Source: JABFXC01 sp045804265
GTDB taxonomy: Bacteria; Gemmatimonadota; Gemmatimonadetes; Gemmatimonadales; Gemmatimonadaceae
Direction of reading: 5' to 3'
Assembly: GCA_045804265.1 (NCBI GenBank)
Contig: JBJMNK010000030.1
Coordinates: 1-64,000, forward strand
Length of the DNA stretch: 64,000 nt
Shown here: positions 52,657-61,447 of the stretch, piece after piece
How the letters are laid out: the number at the start of each line of letters is the position of its first letter
Numbering within the stretch: the first letter of the stretch is position 1
The notes under the pieces: model-generated
What the model was told of the DNA's origin: nothing
What the model saw: the letters and a program-made list of their open reading frames with translations, nothing else
Databases searched by the model: none
Position numbers and translations under genes: made by a program

Positions 52657-54969
52657 GTGCCTATCGTTCGCGCCGTCGCGCTCCTCGCCTCGCTCGCAAT
52701 TGCACGCCTCGCCGCGGCGCAGGGTCCCGCGACGGGCGTAGTCGTGGGCCGCGCAGCAACCGTCGCTGGCAATGACTCGATCGCGTTGCGCGGCGCCGTC
52801 GTCGCCATCTCGGGAGCGCCTCACGAGGCGACGACGGCCGCCGACGGCAGCTACCTGATCGCCGACGTGCCGGCCGGGATGCGGATGCTTCGCGTCCGCC
52901 GCACAGGCTACCGAAATGCGGAACGGGTCATCGACGTCATCGCCGGCGACACGGTGCGCGTCGTCGTCCTTCTGCAGCCAGACACCCAGCGGCTCGCCCC
53001 GGTCGCGACCGTCGCTCGCTCCCCCGACGCCGAGGCGTTCGCCACCAGGCCTAACGTTGCGACGATCTCGCTCGGCAAGGCGGCGATGGCCGGCGTGCCG
53101 AGCGCGGGAGAACCCGACGTCATCCGCACCGCACAGCTCCTGCCCGGCGTCGAGGCGCGAAACGACTACAACACCGGCTTGAACGTTCGCGGTGGCGAGG
53201 CTGACCAGAACCTCGTGCTCCTCGACGGCTATCCGATCTACAACCCGTTTCACCTCGGCGGGTTGTTCAGCACGTTCATGGACGCGACGGTCGGCAGCAT
53301 CGACCTCGTCACCGGCGCGTTCCCGTCGCGTTATGGCGGGCGGCTCTCGAGCGTGATCGATGTGCGCTCGGCCGAGGAAACGCGCCCGGGCGTGCATGCC
53401 TCGGCCGACATCTCCGCGCTCGGCGCAACGGGCCGCTTCGCGGGCGCGTTCGACGACGGCCGCGGCACGTGGAGCATCGCCGGTCGCCGCACTTACGCGG
53501 ATGCGCTCGCGTCGGCGTTCACGAACAACATCTTTCCCTACCACTTTCACGATTTCGAGGCGCACGTCGCATACTCGCTGTCGCACCGCACGCGCCTGAC
53601 GCTGACCGCCTACGAAGGGCGCGACGTGCTCGACGCGAACCTCGCCGAGTTCTCGAGCGACTCGGGCTCGAAGGCCGGCGCGGGTCAATGGGCGTTCAAC
53701 TGGGGAAACCGGATGCTCGGCGCGAGCATCACGCGCGAGCTCGGCGCGGACAGCGCGACCACCGGGCGCCGCCTGACGCTCGAGCAGCGCGTCTCGCTCT
53801 CGAGCTTCTCGACGCTGCTCGACCTTGGCGAGGGCGCGTTCAGCCAGGAGAGCCGCGTCAACGACGTCACGATCGCCGGCTCGGTGACATCGCGAGGCGA
53901 GACGCACGACGCGTCGATCGGCTACGAGCTCGCGACGCAGCGCATCCGGTACGCATCGGGGTCGACGGAAACCGGAACGTCGGACTTCGACATCGTGCAG
54001 CATCCGGCGTCGGCAGCGCTGTGGGTGGACGACCTCTGGCGCATCTCGCCGCGCTGGATCGTCGAGGGCGGGCTTCGGGGAGAAGCGCTGCGGGAGCGAC
54101 ACTGGGCGGCATTGTCGCCGAGTGTGTCGGCGAAGTACTTCATCACTCCCGAGCTGGCGCTGACCGCGGCGGCGGCGCGGGTCACGCAATCGCAGCACTC
54201 GCTCTCCGGCGACGGACCGCTGCGCTATTTCGAGGTCTGGATCGCCAGCGACTCGGTGATCCCCGTTGCGACGGCGTGGCACTGGATCGCCGGCGCCGAG
54301 CGTCGAATGGGCAACACGAAGACCGTCCGCGTCGAGGGCTTCCTCAAGCGTTATGACAAGCTGCTCGAGGCGAATCCCTCGGAGGATCCCGGAGTCCACG
54401 GCGACGAATTCCTTCCCACCGAGGGGACGTCATACGGATTCGACCTCTCGGCGCGGCTGCAGCCGGCGCGCGGGCTCGCCGGCTGGGTCTCGTACACGTA
54501 CGGTGTCAGCTCTCGCCGCCGCGACGGGGCGCAGTGGGCGCCGGGGCACGATCGACGGCACGACCTGAACGTCGTCGCGACGTGGCCGGTGGCGAAGTAC
54601 CGGCTCGGTGCGCGGCTCGGCTACGCGAGCGGGACACCGTTCACGCCGATCGTCGGCGAGATCGCGCGACGGACGTACGACCCGTCGCGCGACCGCTGGG
54701 GAACCGGTGAGCCGCAGCGCTACCTCGAATCGTTAGGCGGGGCGCGCAACAGCGCGCGCTTTCCGCCCACGACCCGGGTGGACCTCGATGCCTCGCGCGA
54801 GTTCGCCATACGCTCGGCGCGGGTGCGGCCGTACATCAGCATCCTCAACACCTTCAATGCACAGAACGTGATGGTGTACCTTTACAAGTACTCGATCAGT
54901 CCCCCGACCCGCCGCGCGATCTCGCAGTTTCCCATCCTCCCGAGCGCCGGGGTGCGGATTGAATTCTAG
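52657..54969 (+). CDS. TonB-dependent receptor with N-terminal carboxypeptidase-like domain
   Basis: 770 residues from a GTG start that begins a signal peptide (AVALLASLAIARLAAAQ). A carboxypeptidase-regulatory-like domain (about 25-110) precedes the plug (LNVRGGEADQNLVLLDGYPIYNP, YGGRLSSVIDV) and a beta-barrel ending with an aromatic residue (VRIEF). It belongs to the receptor group commonly followed by a DUF4249 lipoprotein, as here. The ligand is unknown. The next gene overlaps its last ten bases. Confidence 0.92.
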   Translation: MPIVRAVALLASLAIARLAAAQGPATGVVVGRAATVAGNDSIALRGAVVAISGAPHEATTAADGSYLIADVPAGMRMLRVRRTGYRNAERVIDVIAGDTVRVVVLLQPDTQRLAPVATVARSPDAEAFATRPNVATISLGKAAMAGVPSAGEPDVIRTAQLLPGVEARNDYNTGLNVRGGEADQNLVLLDGYPIYNPFHLGGLFSTFMDATVGSIDLVTGAFPSRYGGRLSSVIDVRSAEETRPGVHASADISALGATGRFAGAFDDGRGTWSIAGRRTYADALASAFTNNIFPYHFHDFEAHVAYSLSHRTRLTLTAYEGRDVLDANLAEFSSDSGSKAGAGQWAFNWGNRMLGASITRELGADSATTGRRLTLEQRVSLSSFSTLLDLGEGAFSQESRVNDVTIAGSVTSRGETHDASIGYELATQRIRYASGSTETGTSDFDIVQHPASAALWVDDLWRISPRWIVEGGLRGEALRERHWAALSPSVSAKYFITPELALTAAAARVTQSQHSLSGDGPLRYFEVWIASDSVIPVATAWHWIAGAERRMGNTKTVRVEGFLKRYDKLLEANPSEDPGVHGDEFLPTEGTSYGFDLSARLQPARGLAGWVSYTYGVSSRRRDGAQWAPGHDRRHDLNVVATWPVAKYRLGARLGYASGTPFTPIVGEIARRTYDPSRDRWGTGEPQRYLESLGGARNSARFPPTTRVDLDASREFAIRSARVRPYISILNTFNAQNVMVYLYKYSISPPTRRAISQFPILPSAGVRIEF

Positions 54970-56128
54970 ACGCGTGCTGCCGTTAGGCATGATCGCGCTG
55001 CTGGCCGCGTGCACGATCGAGGAAGTCGCGATCCCGCGCACCGACCCGCGGCTGGCGGTGCACGCGGTGCTGAGCGCGACCGCGCCGGTGCAGGTGATGC
55101 TCCTCGAGCGAACCCGCAGCGGATCGGTGAACCTCGTGGCGCCGCCGTTCGAGCTGGAGACCCCGTTCGTGAACGACGAAGGGATCGCCGAGGCTGGTGC
55201 GGTCGCGACGCTCGTCACGCCGGGTGGACAGACGCTCGTCGGCCACGAGGACCTGACGCCCGGGGGAAGCGGCGCCGGTATCTACCGCTTCGCACTCCCC
55301 GGCGAGCTGCTCGTGCGCGAAGGGAGGTATCAGCTGACTGTGATCACGACGAAGGGCGAGCGCCTGACGGCGACGACGTCGGTGCCCGCTGGCGTTGCGG
55401 CGACCTTTCCCGATGCGCGGACGTTCGACCGCAGTGGCGACCCGATCCAGCTCGCGTGGCCGATCGCTGCTGGCGCACGCGCATACCTCGTCCGCATCGA
55501 GACACCCTTTGGTCCGCGTTCCTTCTTCACGCGCGACACGAGCGTGCGACTGGCGGGGGATCTGCGAAATGCCGACCTCACCTCACTACCGCACGTCTTC
55601 ATTCCCGGATTTCCGCAGGCGATCACGGTGTCGGCGGTAGACTCCAACTTCTACGACTGGTTTCGCACCCACAACGACGAGCTGTCGGGGACCGGCTTGA
55701 TCAATCGCATCGACGGCGGGCTGGGCGTCTTCGGCTCGCTGGTGCGGCTGCGTTTCGACAGCCTGCAGGTGGTCGCCCCGCAGGATGACGCGGTCGCCGG
55801 AACGTTCGACTTCACCGGATTGCCGAACGAGCAGGTATCGCCACCGTACACGAGCCTCGAGCTGTACGTCGAATCGCGAGCGGCGCGCTCGGACCAGAGC
55901 GACGTGCTGAGCGGACGCTATGCGCGGCAGCTACGCCTCGGCGACGTCGGCTGTCCGGTGTGCGGGCTTCTCGGCTCACGCAAGGGCAGCCACGTCCAAC
56001 TGGTGTTCCTGAGCGACTGGTTCGCCAGCGACACCGCCGACATCCTGGAAGGTGAGCAGCGCGGCGACACGATCGTCGGGACTTATCGCCTCCACGCCGG
56101 CGTGGGGCGGTTCATCAGGAAGCGTTAG
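54959..56128 (+). CDS. DUF4249-family lipoprotein
   Basis: 389 residues if the TTG at 54959 is the start; GTG at 54974 or ATG at 54989 are alternatives, and all leave the lipobox LLAAC intact. VHAVLSATAPVQVMLLERT near the start and beta-rich repeats match DUF4249 proteins, which are partner lipoproteins of a TonB receptor. Translational coupling with the receptor gene by overlap supports that role. A CXXC pair (DVGCPVCGLL) lies late in the protein. Its TAG stop is inside a CGTTAGGC word. Confidence 0.85.
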   Translation: MNSRRVLPLGMIALLAACTIEEVAIPRTDPRLAVHAVLSATAPVQVMLLERTRSGSVNLVAPPFELETPFVNDEGIAEAGAVATLVTPGGQTLVGHEDLTPGGSGAGIYRFALPGELLVREGRYQLTVITTKGERLTATTSVPAGVAATFPDARTFDRSGDPIQLAWPIAAGARAYLVRIETPFGPRSFFTRDTSVRLAGDLRNADLTSLPHVFIPGFPQAITVSAVDSNFYDWFRTHNDELSGTGLINRIDGGLGVFGSLVRLRFDSLQVVAPQDDAVAGTFDFTGLPNEQVSPPYTSLELYVESRAARSDQSDVLSGRYARQLRLGDVGCPVCGLLGSRKGSHVQLVFLSDWFASDTADILEGEQRGDTIVGTYRLHAGVGRFIRKR

Positions 56129-56197
56129 GCTCGTACGTTGCCAGACACCTGCGGCGCCAGGCGACGGCGCGTTGCACGCGGTCACCCGGCCGACCGT

Positions 56198-56599
56198 TCA
56201 GCTCGAGATCGCGATCCTGAAGCCGTCGGGGTCGTGGATGCGGAAGACCCGCGCTCCCCACGGCATGTCCGCCGGCTCGGTGGCGAGCACGCCGCCGTGA
56301 TCCCGGATTCGCTGCGCGATCTCATCGATGCTCTGGGCGGTGACGATCATCATCGAGAATCCCTCGCCCTTGGCGCGTTCCGTTCCTTTGGCGCCGTCAT
56401 CCTGGTTGAGCAGGATGCGCACGTCGCCGGCCTTGATCGAGACGCCAGCGAGCCTGCCGTTCCGCTCGTGGCGACGATCGAGCGTGAAGCCGACGACGTC
56501 GCGGTACCAGGCCAGGCTCTTCTCGACATCGCCGACGGTCAGCGATACCTGCAGCGCTCGGGCGCGAAACGATTCAGGGTTGGTGCGTTCACTCGACAT
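56198..56599 (-). CDS. VOC-superfamily (glyoxalase-like) protein
   Basis: 133 residues from the ATG at 56599. Vicinal-oxygen-chelate repeats: LQVSLTVGDVEKSLAWYRDVVGFTL in the first half, IRDHGGVLATEPADMPWGARVFRIHDPDGFRIAI in the second. The metal-site Glu/His pattern is incomplete by eye, so it may be a binding protein rather than a glyoxalase. Forms a minus-strand cluster with the acetyltransferase and the next genes. Confidence 0.82.
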   Translation of the reverse strand: MSSERTNPESFRARALQVSLTVGDVEKSLAWYRDVVGFTLDRRHERNGRLAGVSIKAGDVRILLNQDDGAKGTERAKGEGFSMMIVTAQSIDEIAQRIRDHGGVLATEPADMPWGARVFRIHDPDGFRIAISS

Positions 56600-56646
56600 G
56601 TCTCGATCAGCGCTCCTCGCGCGACTGCGGGTTGGGCCTCGAATAT

Positions 56647-57234
56647 CTACGCGTGCTTCGCCGCACGCAATTCGAGCCCGCGGGTGTGTGGGGCGATCGC
56701 CTTGTAGAAATACGTCGTGCTGCAGAAACTGCCGTCGGGCATCAGCGCGAAATTGGGGATGTCGCCGACACGCTGCCACCCGTTGCGGGCGTACAGTCGC
56801 GCCGCGTCGCCGCCGGTGACCGCGTCGAGCACGACCAGCGTGCGCTGCTCGTCGCGGGCTGCCGACTCGGCCGCCTGCAACAGGCGCTCTGCCACGCCCT
56901 TCCGCCGCGCGCGGCGGTGCACCAGCATCTTCGCGAGATCAGCGCGATGCGGCTGGTTCTCCGGCATCGCCAGCACGAGCTGCACGGTCCCGACGACGCG
57001 CGTGTCTTCATCCTCGGCGACGAGCAATACGCGTTCGCCGCGCGCGACGCCGTCGGCGGCGACCTGCCAGAAGTGCGTTGCCTTTTCCATCGTCATCGGC
57101 GGCATGAAGCTCACCGACGCGCCGCCCTCGACGCAATCGATGAGCAGCTCAGCCAGCTGCTGAATCGCCGCGACCGCGCCGGCCGCGTCCAGACGGCGGA
57201 TCGTCGCGCTGGTCATCGGGAGTGCCTCGCGCAT
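56647..57234 (-). CDS. GNAT-family N-acetyltransferase
   Basis: 195 residues. The GNAT core is seen in VVGTVQLVLAMPENQPHRADLAKMLVHRRARRKGVAERLLQ, with the acetyl-CoA loop R-R-K-G-V-A, and LYARNGWQRVGDIPNFALMPDG near the end, as in acetyltransferases that act on small amines. The start could also be the ATG at 57216; both have a GAGG ahead. It begins 6 bases after the stop of the upstream gene. Confidence 0.88.
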   Translation of the reverse strand: MREALPMTSATIRRLDAAGAVAAIQQLAELLIDCVEGGASVSFMPPMTMEKATHFWQVAADGVARGERVLLVAEDEDTRVVGTVQLVLAMPENQPHRADLAKMLVHRRARRKGVAERLLQAAESAARDEQRTLVVLDAVTGGDAARLYARNGWQRVGDIPNFALMPDGSFCSTTYFYKAIAPHTRGLELRAAKHA

Positions 57235-57240
57235 TTGACC

Positions 57241-57756
57241 TCAACGCGCGAAGCGGCGGTTGTGCCACCAGACGGCCCGACTGAGCGCACCGTCGGCGGC
57301 GAACTGCAGCGGGATGCTGACCACGAGCGCGACACCGCCCGCGCCAGCCAGGATCGCCTCGCCGCGGCGAAGCTTGCCGGCGCCGAGCGACCTGCCTAAC
57401 GCGACGCCGCCGAGCAGGAGCCCGGCGTCCGTGAAGAACGCCGCGGTGCGGCGCACCCGCACCGCCCGGTGCGCCGCGGCGATCGCCGAATCGATTCCGA
57501 TCGCGCGCGCATCGTCGCCGACGAAGGCGACGCTGACGTCGCGGGGCCAGAAGAAGTTGAGCAGCGCCATCCGCGGACCCGCGGTCCCTCGCTCAACGGC
57601 GAGCCCGTTCCAGGTGGGCACGATGTCGAGGGCGCAGCGCTCGTACGAGCATGGCGCAGGCGCAGGCGCAGGCGCCTGCGCCTGCGTGTGGCGCGGCGAC
57701 GCGCCAACGACCGCGAGGGCGAGGACGACGAGCGCGAACTTCGTCAGGCGTGTCAT
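57241..57756 (-). CDS. exported small protein with Ala-Pro repeat, unknown function
   Basis: 171 residues. Signal peptide (FALVVLALAVVGASPRHTQAQ), then QAPAPAPAPC and the pair CSYERCALDIVP, which looks like a short disulphide loop. Two hydrophobic helices follow (AAFFTDAGLLLGGVALG, AILAGAGGVALVVSIPLQFA). No family recognised. The Ala-Pro run is coded by a hexanucleotide repeat that is palindromic at 57657-57684. Confidence 0.7.
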   Translation of the reverse strand: MTRLTKFALVVLALAVVGASPRHTQAQAPAPAPAPCSYERCALDIVPTWNGLAVERGTAGPRMALLNFFWPRDVSVAFVGDDARAIGIDSAIAAAHRAVRVRRTAAFFTDAGLLLGGVALGRSLGAGKLRRGEAILAGAGGVALVVSIPLQFAADGALSRAVWWHNRRFAR

Positions 57757-57774
57757 GTCTCGGGGGGGTGGGGA

Positions 57775-59895
57775 TCAGGGGAGGGTATACGCGACGTAGC
57801 TGTCGCTCGAAGGCGAGCCGAGCTTGCCGCCGCCGGCGGCGATCACGACATACTGGCGGCCATTCACGCTGAACGTCGCCGGGGTCGCATAGCCTGGGGC
57901 GGGGAGGGCGGTCTCCCAGAGGAGCTTGCCGGTCGCGCTGTCGAAGGCGCGGAACTTCGCGTCCTGGGTCGCGGCGATGAACACCAGGCCGCCGGCGGTG
58001 ACGATCGGGCCGCCGTACTGCTCGGTGCCCGACGGCGCCGACCCCGCGGCGAGCGCGGGGTGCATGCCTAACGGTATGCGCCAGCGGTACTCGCCGGTGT
58101 TGAGATCGATCGCGTTCAGCGTTCCCCACGGGGGCTTGATCACGGGCATTCCGCTCGAGTCGCGCCACCGCTCGTATCCGGCGAACTCGTACGGTGCTCG
58201 GACGCCTGGCGCCGGTGTGTGCACCATGCCGCGTACGGAAGCTGTCGGCGCCGGATCGCCGCGCAGGTACGCGATCACCGCCTGCTTGTCGTTCTCGGGA
58301 AGGTTCGAGAACGCGGGCATGAAGCCGCGCCCGCGCTCGATCACCTGCCGCAGCTGGTCCGCGCTCAGGCGCGCTCGTACGTCAAGGAGCGCCGGCACGC
58401 GGTCATTCCCACGCCGGTCCGTGCCGTGGCAACCGGCGCACGTGCTCTCGTAGACGGCGCGCCCCGACGTCGACGATGTTCGTTCGACCGGCGCGACCGT
58501 TGGCGTCTCGCGCATCGCCGCGATCCATGGGACGTCGCTGGCGTTGACGAACAGCACCCCCGATTCGCGATCGACCGCCGCGCCGCCCCACTCGCCGCCG
58601 CCGTCGAAGCCGGGAAGCACGATGCTCCCCTCGCGGCTCGGCGGGGTGAACAGAACGTTAGGCCTGAGCGTCCGGAAGCGGCGCAGCGCCGCGTCGTGCG
58701 CCGCCGGCGAGATCTCCGCCAGGTCGGCCTCGGTCATCGACTGTCGCGCGAACGGCGCCGGCTTCGACGGGATCGGCTGCGTCGGCCACGCCTGCTCGCC
58801 GCGCAGGTCGGAGGCAGGCACCGGGCGCTCCTCGATCGGGAAGAGCGGCTCGCCCGTCGTGCGATCGAAGACGAAGACGAAGCCACTCTTGCTGATCTGG
58901 GCGACGGCGTCGACGCGACGCCCACCGTGGCTGACGGTGACGAGGTTCGGCGCCGCCGGCAGATCGCGATCCCAGAGATCGTGGTGCACGCTCTGGAAGT
59001 GCCAGCGCCTTTCCCCGGTCGCCGCGTCGAGCGCGAGCAACGTGTTGGCGAACAGGTTCGCACCGACGCGGCTGCCGCCGTAGAAGTCGGGTGTCGCCGA
59101 GCCGGTCGGGACGTAGACGATCCCGCGCACCGAGTCGAGCGACATCCCGGCCCAGGAGTTCGCGCCGCCCGCGGTCTTCCACGCGTCGGCCGGCCACGTC
59201 TCGGCGCCGTACTCGCCGGTGCGCGGGATCGTGTGAAAGACCCAGCGGATCTTCCCCGTGCGAACGTCGTAGGCTCGGACGTCGCCGGGTGCGGAGCCTT
59301 CGCCTTCGCCGACGCGCGTCCCCTGAATCAACAGGTCGTGATAGATGATTCCGGGCGATGTGGCGATGAGATACGCGTCGCCGATCTCGCGATCGAGGCC
59401 GGCGCCAAGGTCGATCGATCCCGAATCGCCGAAGCTCGCGACAGGCGCGCCGGTCTTCGCATCGAGCGCGTAGAGACGCCGTCCCGCCGAGAAGAAGATC
59501 CGGCGTTCGTCACCGCCCGACCAGTACACAACGCCGCGGTTCGCGTGCGACTCACGCGTGCGATGCGCGAACGGATCGAAGCGCCAGAGCAGCGTTCCGC
59601 TGTCGGCGTGGAGCGCGACCACGTTCAGCGCCGGCGTCGTCGTGTACATCACCCCATCGACGACGATCGGCGTCGATTGGATCTCGGTTCGCTCGCCGGG
59701 TGTCGCGTCGCCGGAGTGATACGTCCACGCGACAAGCAGCTGCGCGACGTTCGCGCGATTGATCTGAGAGAGTGGCGAGTAGCGACTCGTCCCCGGATCG
59801 CCGCCGGTCACGCGCCAGTCGCCGGATGGATCGCGCCCCGCGCAGGCAGCGAGCAGGAACGAAAGCGTCAGGCAGCGAAGCGTCGCAGATGTCAC
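57775..59895 (-). CDS. PQQ-dependent quinohaemoprotein dehydrogenase, lipoprotein
   Basis: 706 residues from a GTG start, needed to include the lipoprotein signal (LTLSFLLAAC, Cys18). Propeller blades of the PQQ type (GTSRYSPLSQINRANVAQL, NVVALHADSGTLLWRFDP, VFVFDRTTGEPLFPIEE) surround an inserted cytochrome c domain with CAGCH at about residue 484 and the distal Met region FMPAFSNLPENDKQAVIAYL. The last blades follow (GGPIVTAGGLVFIAATQDAKFRAFD). It oxidises a sugar or alcohol in the periplasm and passes electrons internally to haem c. No PQQ synthesis genes are in view. Confidence 0.9.
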   Translation of the reverse strand: MTSATLRCLTLSFLLAACAGRDPSGDWRVTGGDPGTSRYSPLSQINRANVAQLLVAWTYHSGDATPGERTEIQSTPIVVDGVMYTTTPALNVVALHADSGTLLWRFDPFAHRTRESHANRGVVYWSGGDERRIFFSAGRRLYALDAKTGAPVASFGDSGSIDLGAGLDREIGDAYLIATSPGIIYHDLLIQGTRVGEGEGSAPGDVRAYDVRTGKIRWVFHTIPRTGEYGAETWPADAWKTAGGANSWAGMSLDSVRGIVYVPTGSATPDFYGGSRVGANLFANTLLALDAATGERRWHFQSVHHDLWDRDLPAAPNLVTVSHGGRRVDAVAQISKSGFVFVFDRTTGEPLFPIEERPVPASDLRGEQAWPTQPIPSKPAPFARQSMTEADLAEISPAAHDAALRRFRTLRPNVLFTPPSREGSIVLPGFDGGGEWGGAAVDRESGVLFVNASDVPWIAAMRETPTVAPVERTSSTSGRAVYESTCAGCHGTDRRGNDRVPALLDVRARLSADQLRQVIERGRGFMPAFSNLPENDKQAVIAYLRGDPAPTASVRGMVHTPAPGVRAPYEFAGYERWRDSSGMPVIKPPWGTLNAIDLNTGEYRWRIPLGMHPALAAGSAPSGTEQYGGPIVTAGGLVFIAATQDAKFRAFDSATGKLLWETALPAPGYATPATFSVNGRQYVVIAAGGGKLGSPSSDSYVAYTLP

Positions 59896-59944
59896 GCGTT
59901 CCGTGGCGAGGAGCGGTGCCGCTTCGCGAGCCGCTCGATGAGGC

Positions 59945-60595
59945 TCAAGCGTCGCGAGGTATCGGCGGCAGGTCGTGGGCGAGGATGGGGATGCCGCGAA
60001 TCTGGAGCGGGCGCGCGCGCGCGTCGAGGGCCGCGGCTGCGCCCAACCCCCAGAGGTGGAGGCGCAGCAGCGTCGCGAGCAGGGAGTGCGGTGAGGGAAG
60101 GCCCTTCGCGATCGCCGCTTCGATCTGCCGCGGCGCGCGATAGGCAAGGCGATGCGCCGACTCGAGCAGGTGCCGCACCAGGCAATCGACGTCGGGCACC
60201 CGCATCAACCTCTCGATCTCCGACGCAAGCGCGAGCGCCGCGCCGGCGAAGCCATGCGCGACAAATGCGATGCGCACGCGACGGCGCATCTCTGCTGCTA
60301 CCGGCTCTGGCGGAAGAGCGACGGTGATCGGCGCGCGCGGTGGACCAAAGGCCGGCGAGCTGTGCATCGGCATGAACAACCCTTCGAGCAGCGGAATCCC
60401 CCCGCGGTGGTAGGGCGCAGCCCGCCGGTCGAACCAGCGCGCGACCGGAATCATCGCTCGCTCGGCGAGGATCAACCGCCGTGAGATCGGCTCTGACGCG
60501 CCACCCGAGAGCACCGCGTAGCGTGGCGCGCGCGACTCGTTGAGCGCGATCGCCTCACGCATGTGACGCTCGAACGGTCCTGGCGGGAGGCTCAT
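59945..60595 (-). CDS. conserved-looking hypothetical protein
   Basis: 216 residues from the ATG at 60595. Mixed helical composition with no signal or clear membrane helix (AFVAHGFAGAALALASEIERLM is only mildly hydrophobic). Not recognised. Codon pattern and a complete, non-repetitive amino-acid make-up favour a real gene over the antisense frames here. The ribosome site is poor. 49 bases upstream of the PQQ enzyme gene on the same strand. Confidence 0.6.
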   Translation of the reverse strand: MSLPPGPFERHMREAIALNESRAPRYAVLSGGASEPISRRLILAERAMIPVARWFDRRAAPYHRGGIPLLEGLFMPMHSSPAFGPPRAPITVALPPEPVAAEMRRRVRIAFVAHGFAGAALALASEIERLMRVPDVDCLVRHLLESAHRLAYRAPRQIEAAIAKGLPSPHSLLATLLRLHLWGLGAAAALDARARPLQIRGIPILAHDLPPIPRDA

Positions 60596-60768
60596 CGACG
60601 CAAGATGGACCGGCTGCGCCGCCGCCGAAACCCCGCACCGCGGATGAACGCTCGCTTGCGCCGCCGCCGAGCCTGACGCTCGAACAGCCGCGATCAATCG
60701 CTCGCTCGGCGTCGTGCTTGCAACGACGGTCGCGATCACGCCGCACCCGACCTCGTCCGGAGAACCGC

Positions 60769-61236
60769 ATGGCACTGACCCTGACATCACCGGCATTTGC
60801 CAGCAACGGCGCGATTCCGCGCGAGCACACCTGCGACGATGCCGACGTCGCGCCGACACTTGTGTGGAGTGGCACGCCGGCGGGGACGAAGAGCTTCGTG
60901 CTCATCGTCGACGACCCCGACGCTCCCGACCCGAAGGCGCCGAAGATGACGTACGTGCACTGGGTGCTGTACGACATCCCGCCATCGGAGAAGGGGATTC
61001 CGCGCGGTGGCCGCACTCCGGTGGGCGCACGCGATGGCAGGAACGATTGGAAGAAGCCCGGTTATGGCGGTCCGTGCCCGCCGATCGGGCGCCATCGCTA
61101 CTTCTTCAAGCTCTATGCGCTCGATACGGTGCTCGGTGACCTCTCGTTCCCAGGCAAGGACCAGGTCGTCGCGGCGATGCAAGGCCACATCCTCGGCCAG
61201 GCCGAACTGATCGGAACGTACGAGCGATCGAAGTGA
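60769..61236 (+). CDS. YbhB/YbcL-family (PEBP-like) protein
   Basis: 155 residues from the ATG at 60769 with CGGAG ahead. The phosphatidylethanolamine-binding fold is clear: LVLIVDDPDAPDP-type segment (FVLIVDDPDAPDPKAPK), THWVLYDIP-type segment (VHWVLYDIPP) and GGPCPPIGRHRYFFKLYALD form the anion pocket. Cytoplasmic small-ligand binding; the bacterial role is not known. Converges with the small membrane protein gene across a hairpin. Confidence 0.9.
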   Translation: MALTLTSPAFASNGAIPREHTCDDADVAPTLVWSGTPAGTKSFVLIVDDPDAPDPKAPKMTYVHWVLYDIPPSEKGIPRGGRTPVGARDGRNDWKKPGYGGPCPPIGRHRYFFKLYALDTVLGDLSFPGKDQVVAAMQGHILGQAELIGTYERSK

Positions 61237-61239
61237 CCT

Positions 61240-61268
61240 GCGTCAGGCAGGCGCTGCCTGCCTAACGC
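61240..61268. terminator. hairpin joining one GCCTGACG-type and one GCCTAACG-type word
   Basis: 61240-61252 pairs with 61256-61268 over 13 positions with one mismatch and a 3-base loop. In the minus-strand transcript that mismatch is a G-U wobble. One arm holds the G variant and the other the A variant of the abundant word. It contains the TAG stop of the minus-strand gene and follows the stop of the PEBP gene. Confidence 0.7.
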
Positions 61269-61447
61269 GTCGCGCGCTGCGTGAGGATCAGCCGCACTCC
61301 CCAGACGCAGAGCGCCGCCGACAGCGCCGTGATCACGAGGTACTCGGGCTCACGCGCCAGCAGCGACGACTCGACGGCGACGCGCCAGAGGTGCACGATC
61401 GTGAGGAGCCCGAAGATCGATGCGGTGACGATGACGTAGCTCTTCAT
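61262..61447 (-). CDS. small two-helix membrane protein
   Basis: 61 residues from the ATG at 61447 (MKSYVIVTASIFGLLTIVHL, then EYLVITALSAALCVWGVRLI). Two predicted inner-membrane helices with a short polar loop. A longer open frame exists, but it overlaps the acetyltransferase gene in another frame, whereas the start at 61447 overlaps its stop by four bases (ATGA), the normal coupling. Unknown function. Confidence 0.75.
   Translation of the reverse strand: MKSYVIVTASIFGLLTIVHLWRVAVESSLLAREPEYLVITALSAALCVWGVRLILTQRATR

Noticed and set aside
52627..54399. 590-codon open frame on the minus strand
   Set aside because: Antisense shadow of the TonB receptor gene.
58219..60327. 702-codon open frame on the plus strand
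   Set aside because: Antisense to the PQQ dehydrogenase; Arg/Asp/Glu-rich with no motifs or ribosome site.
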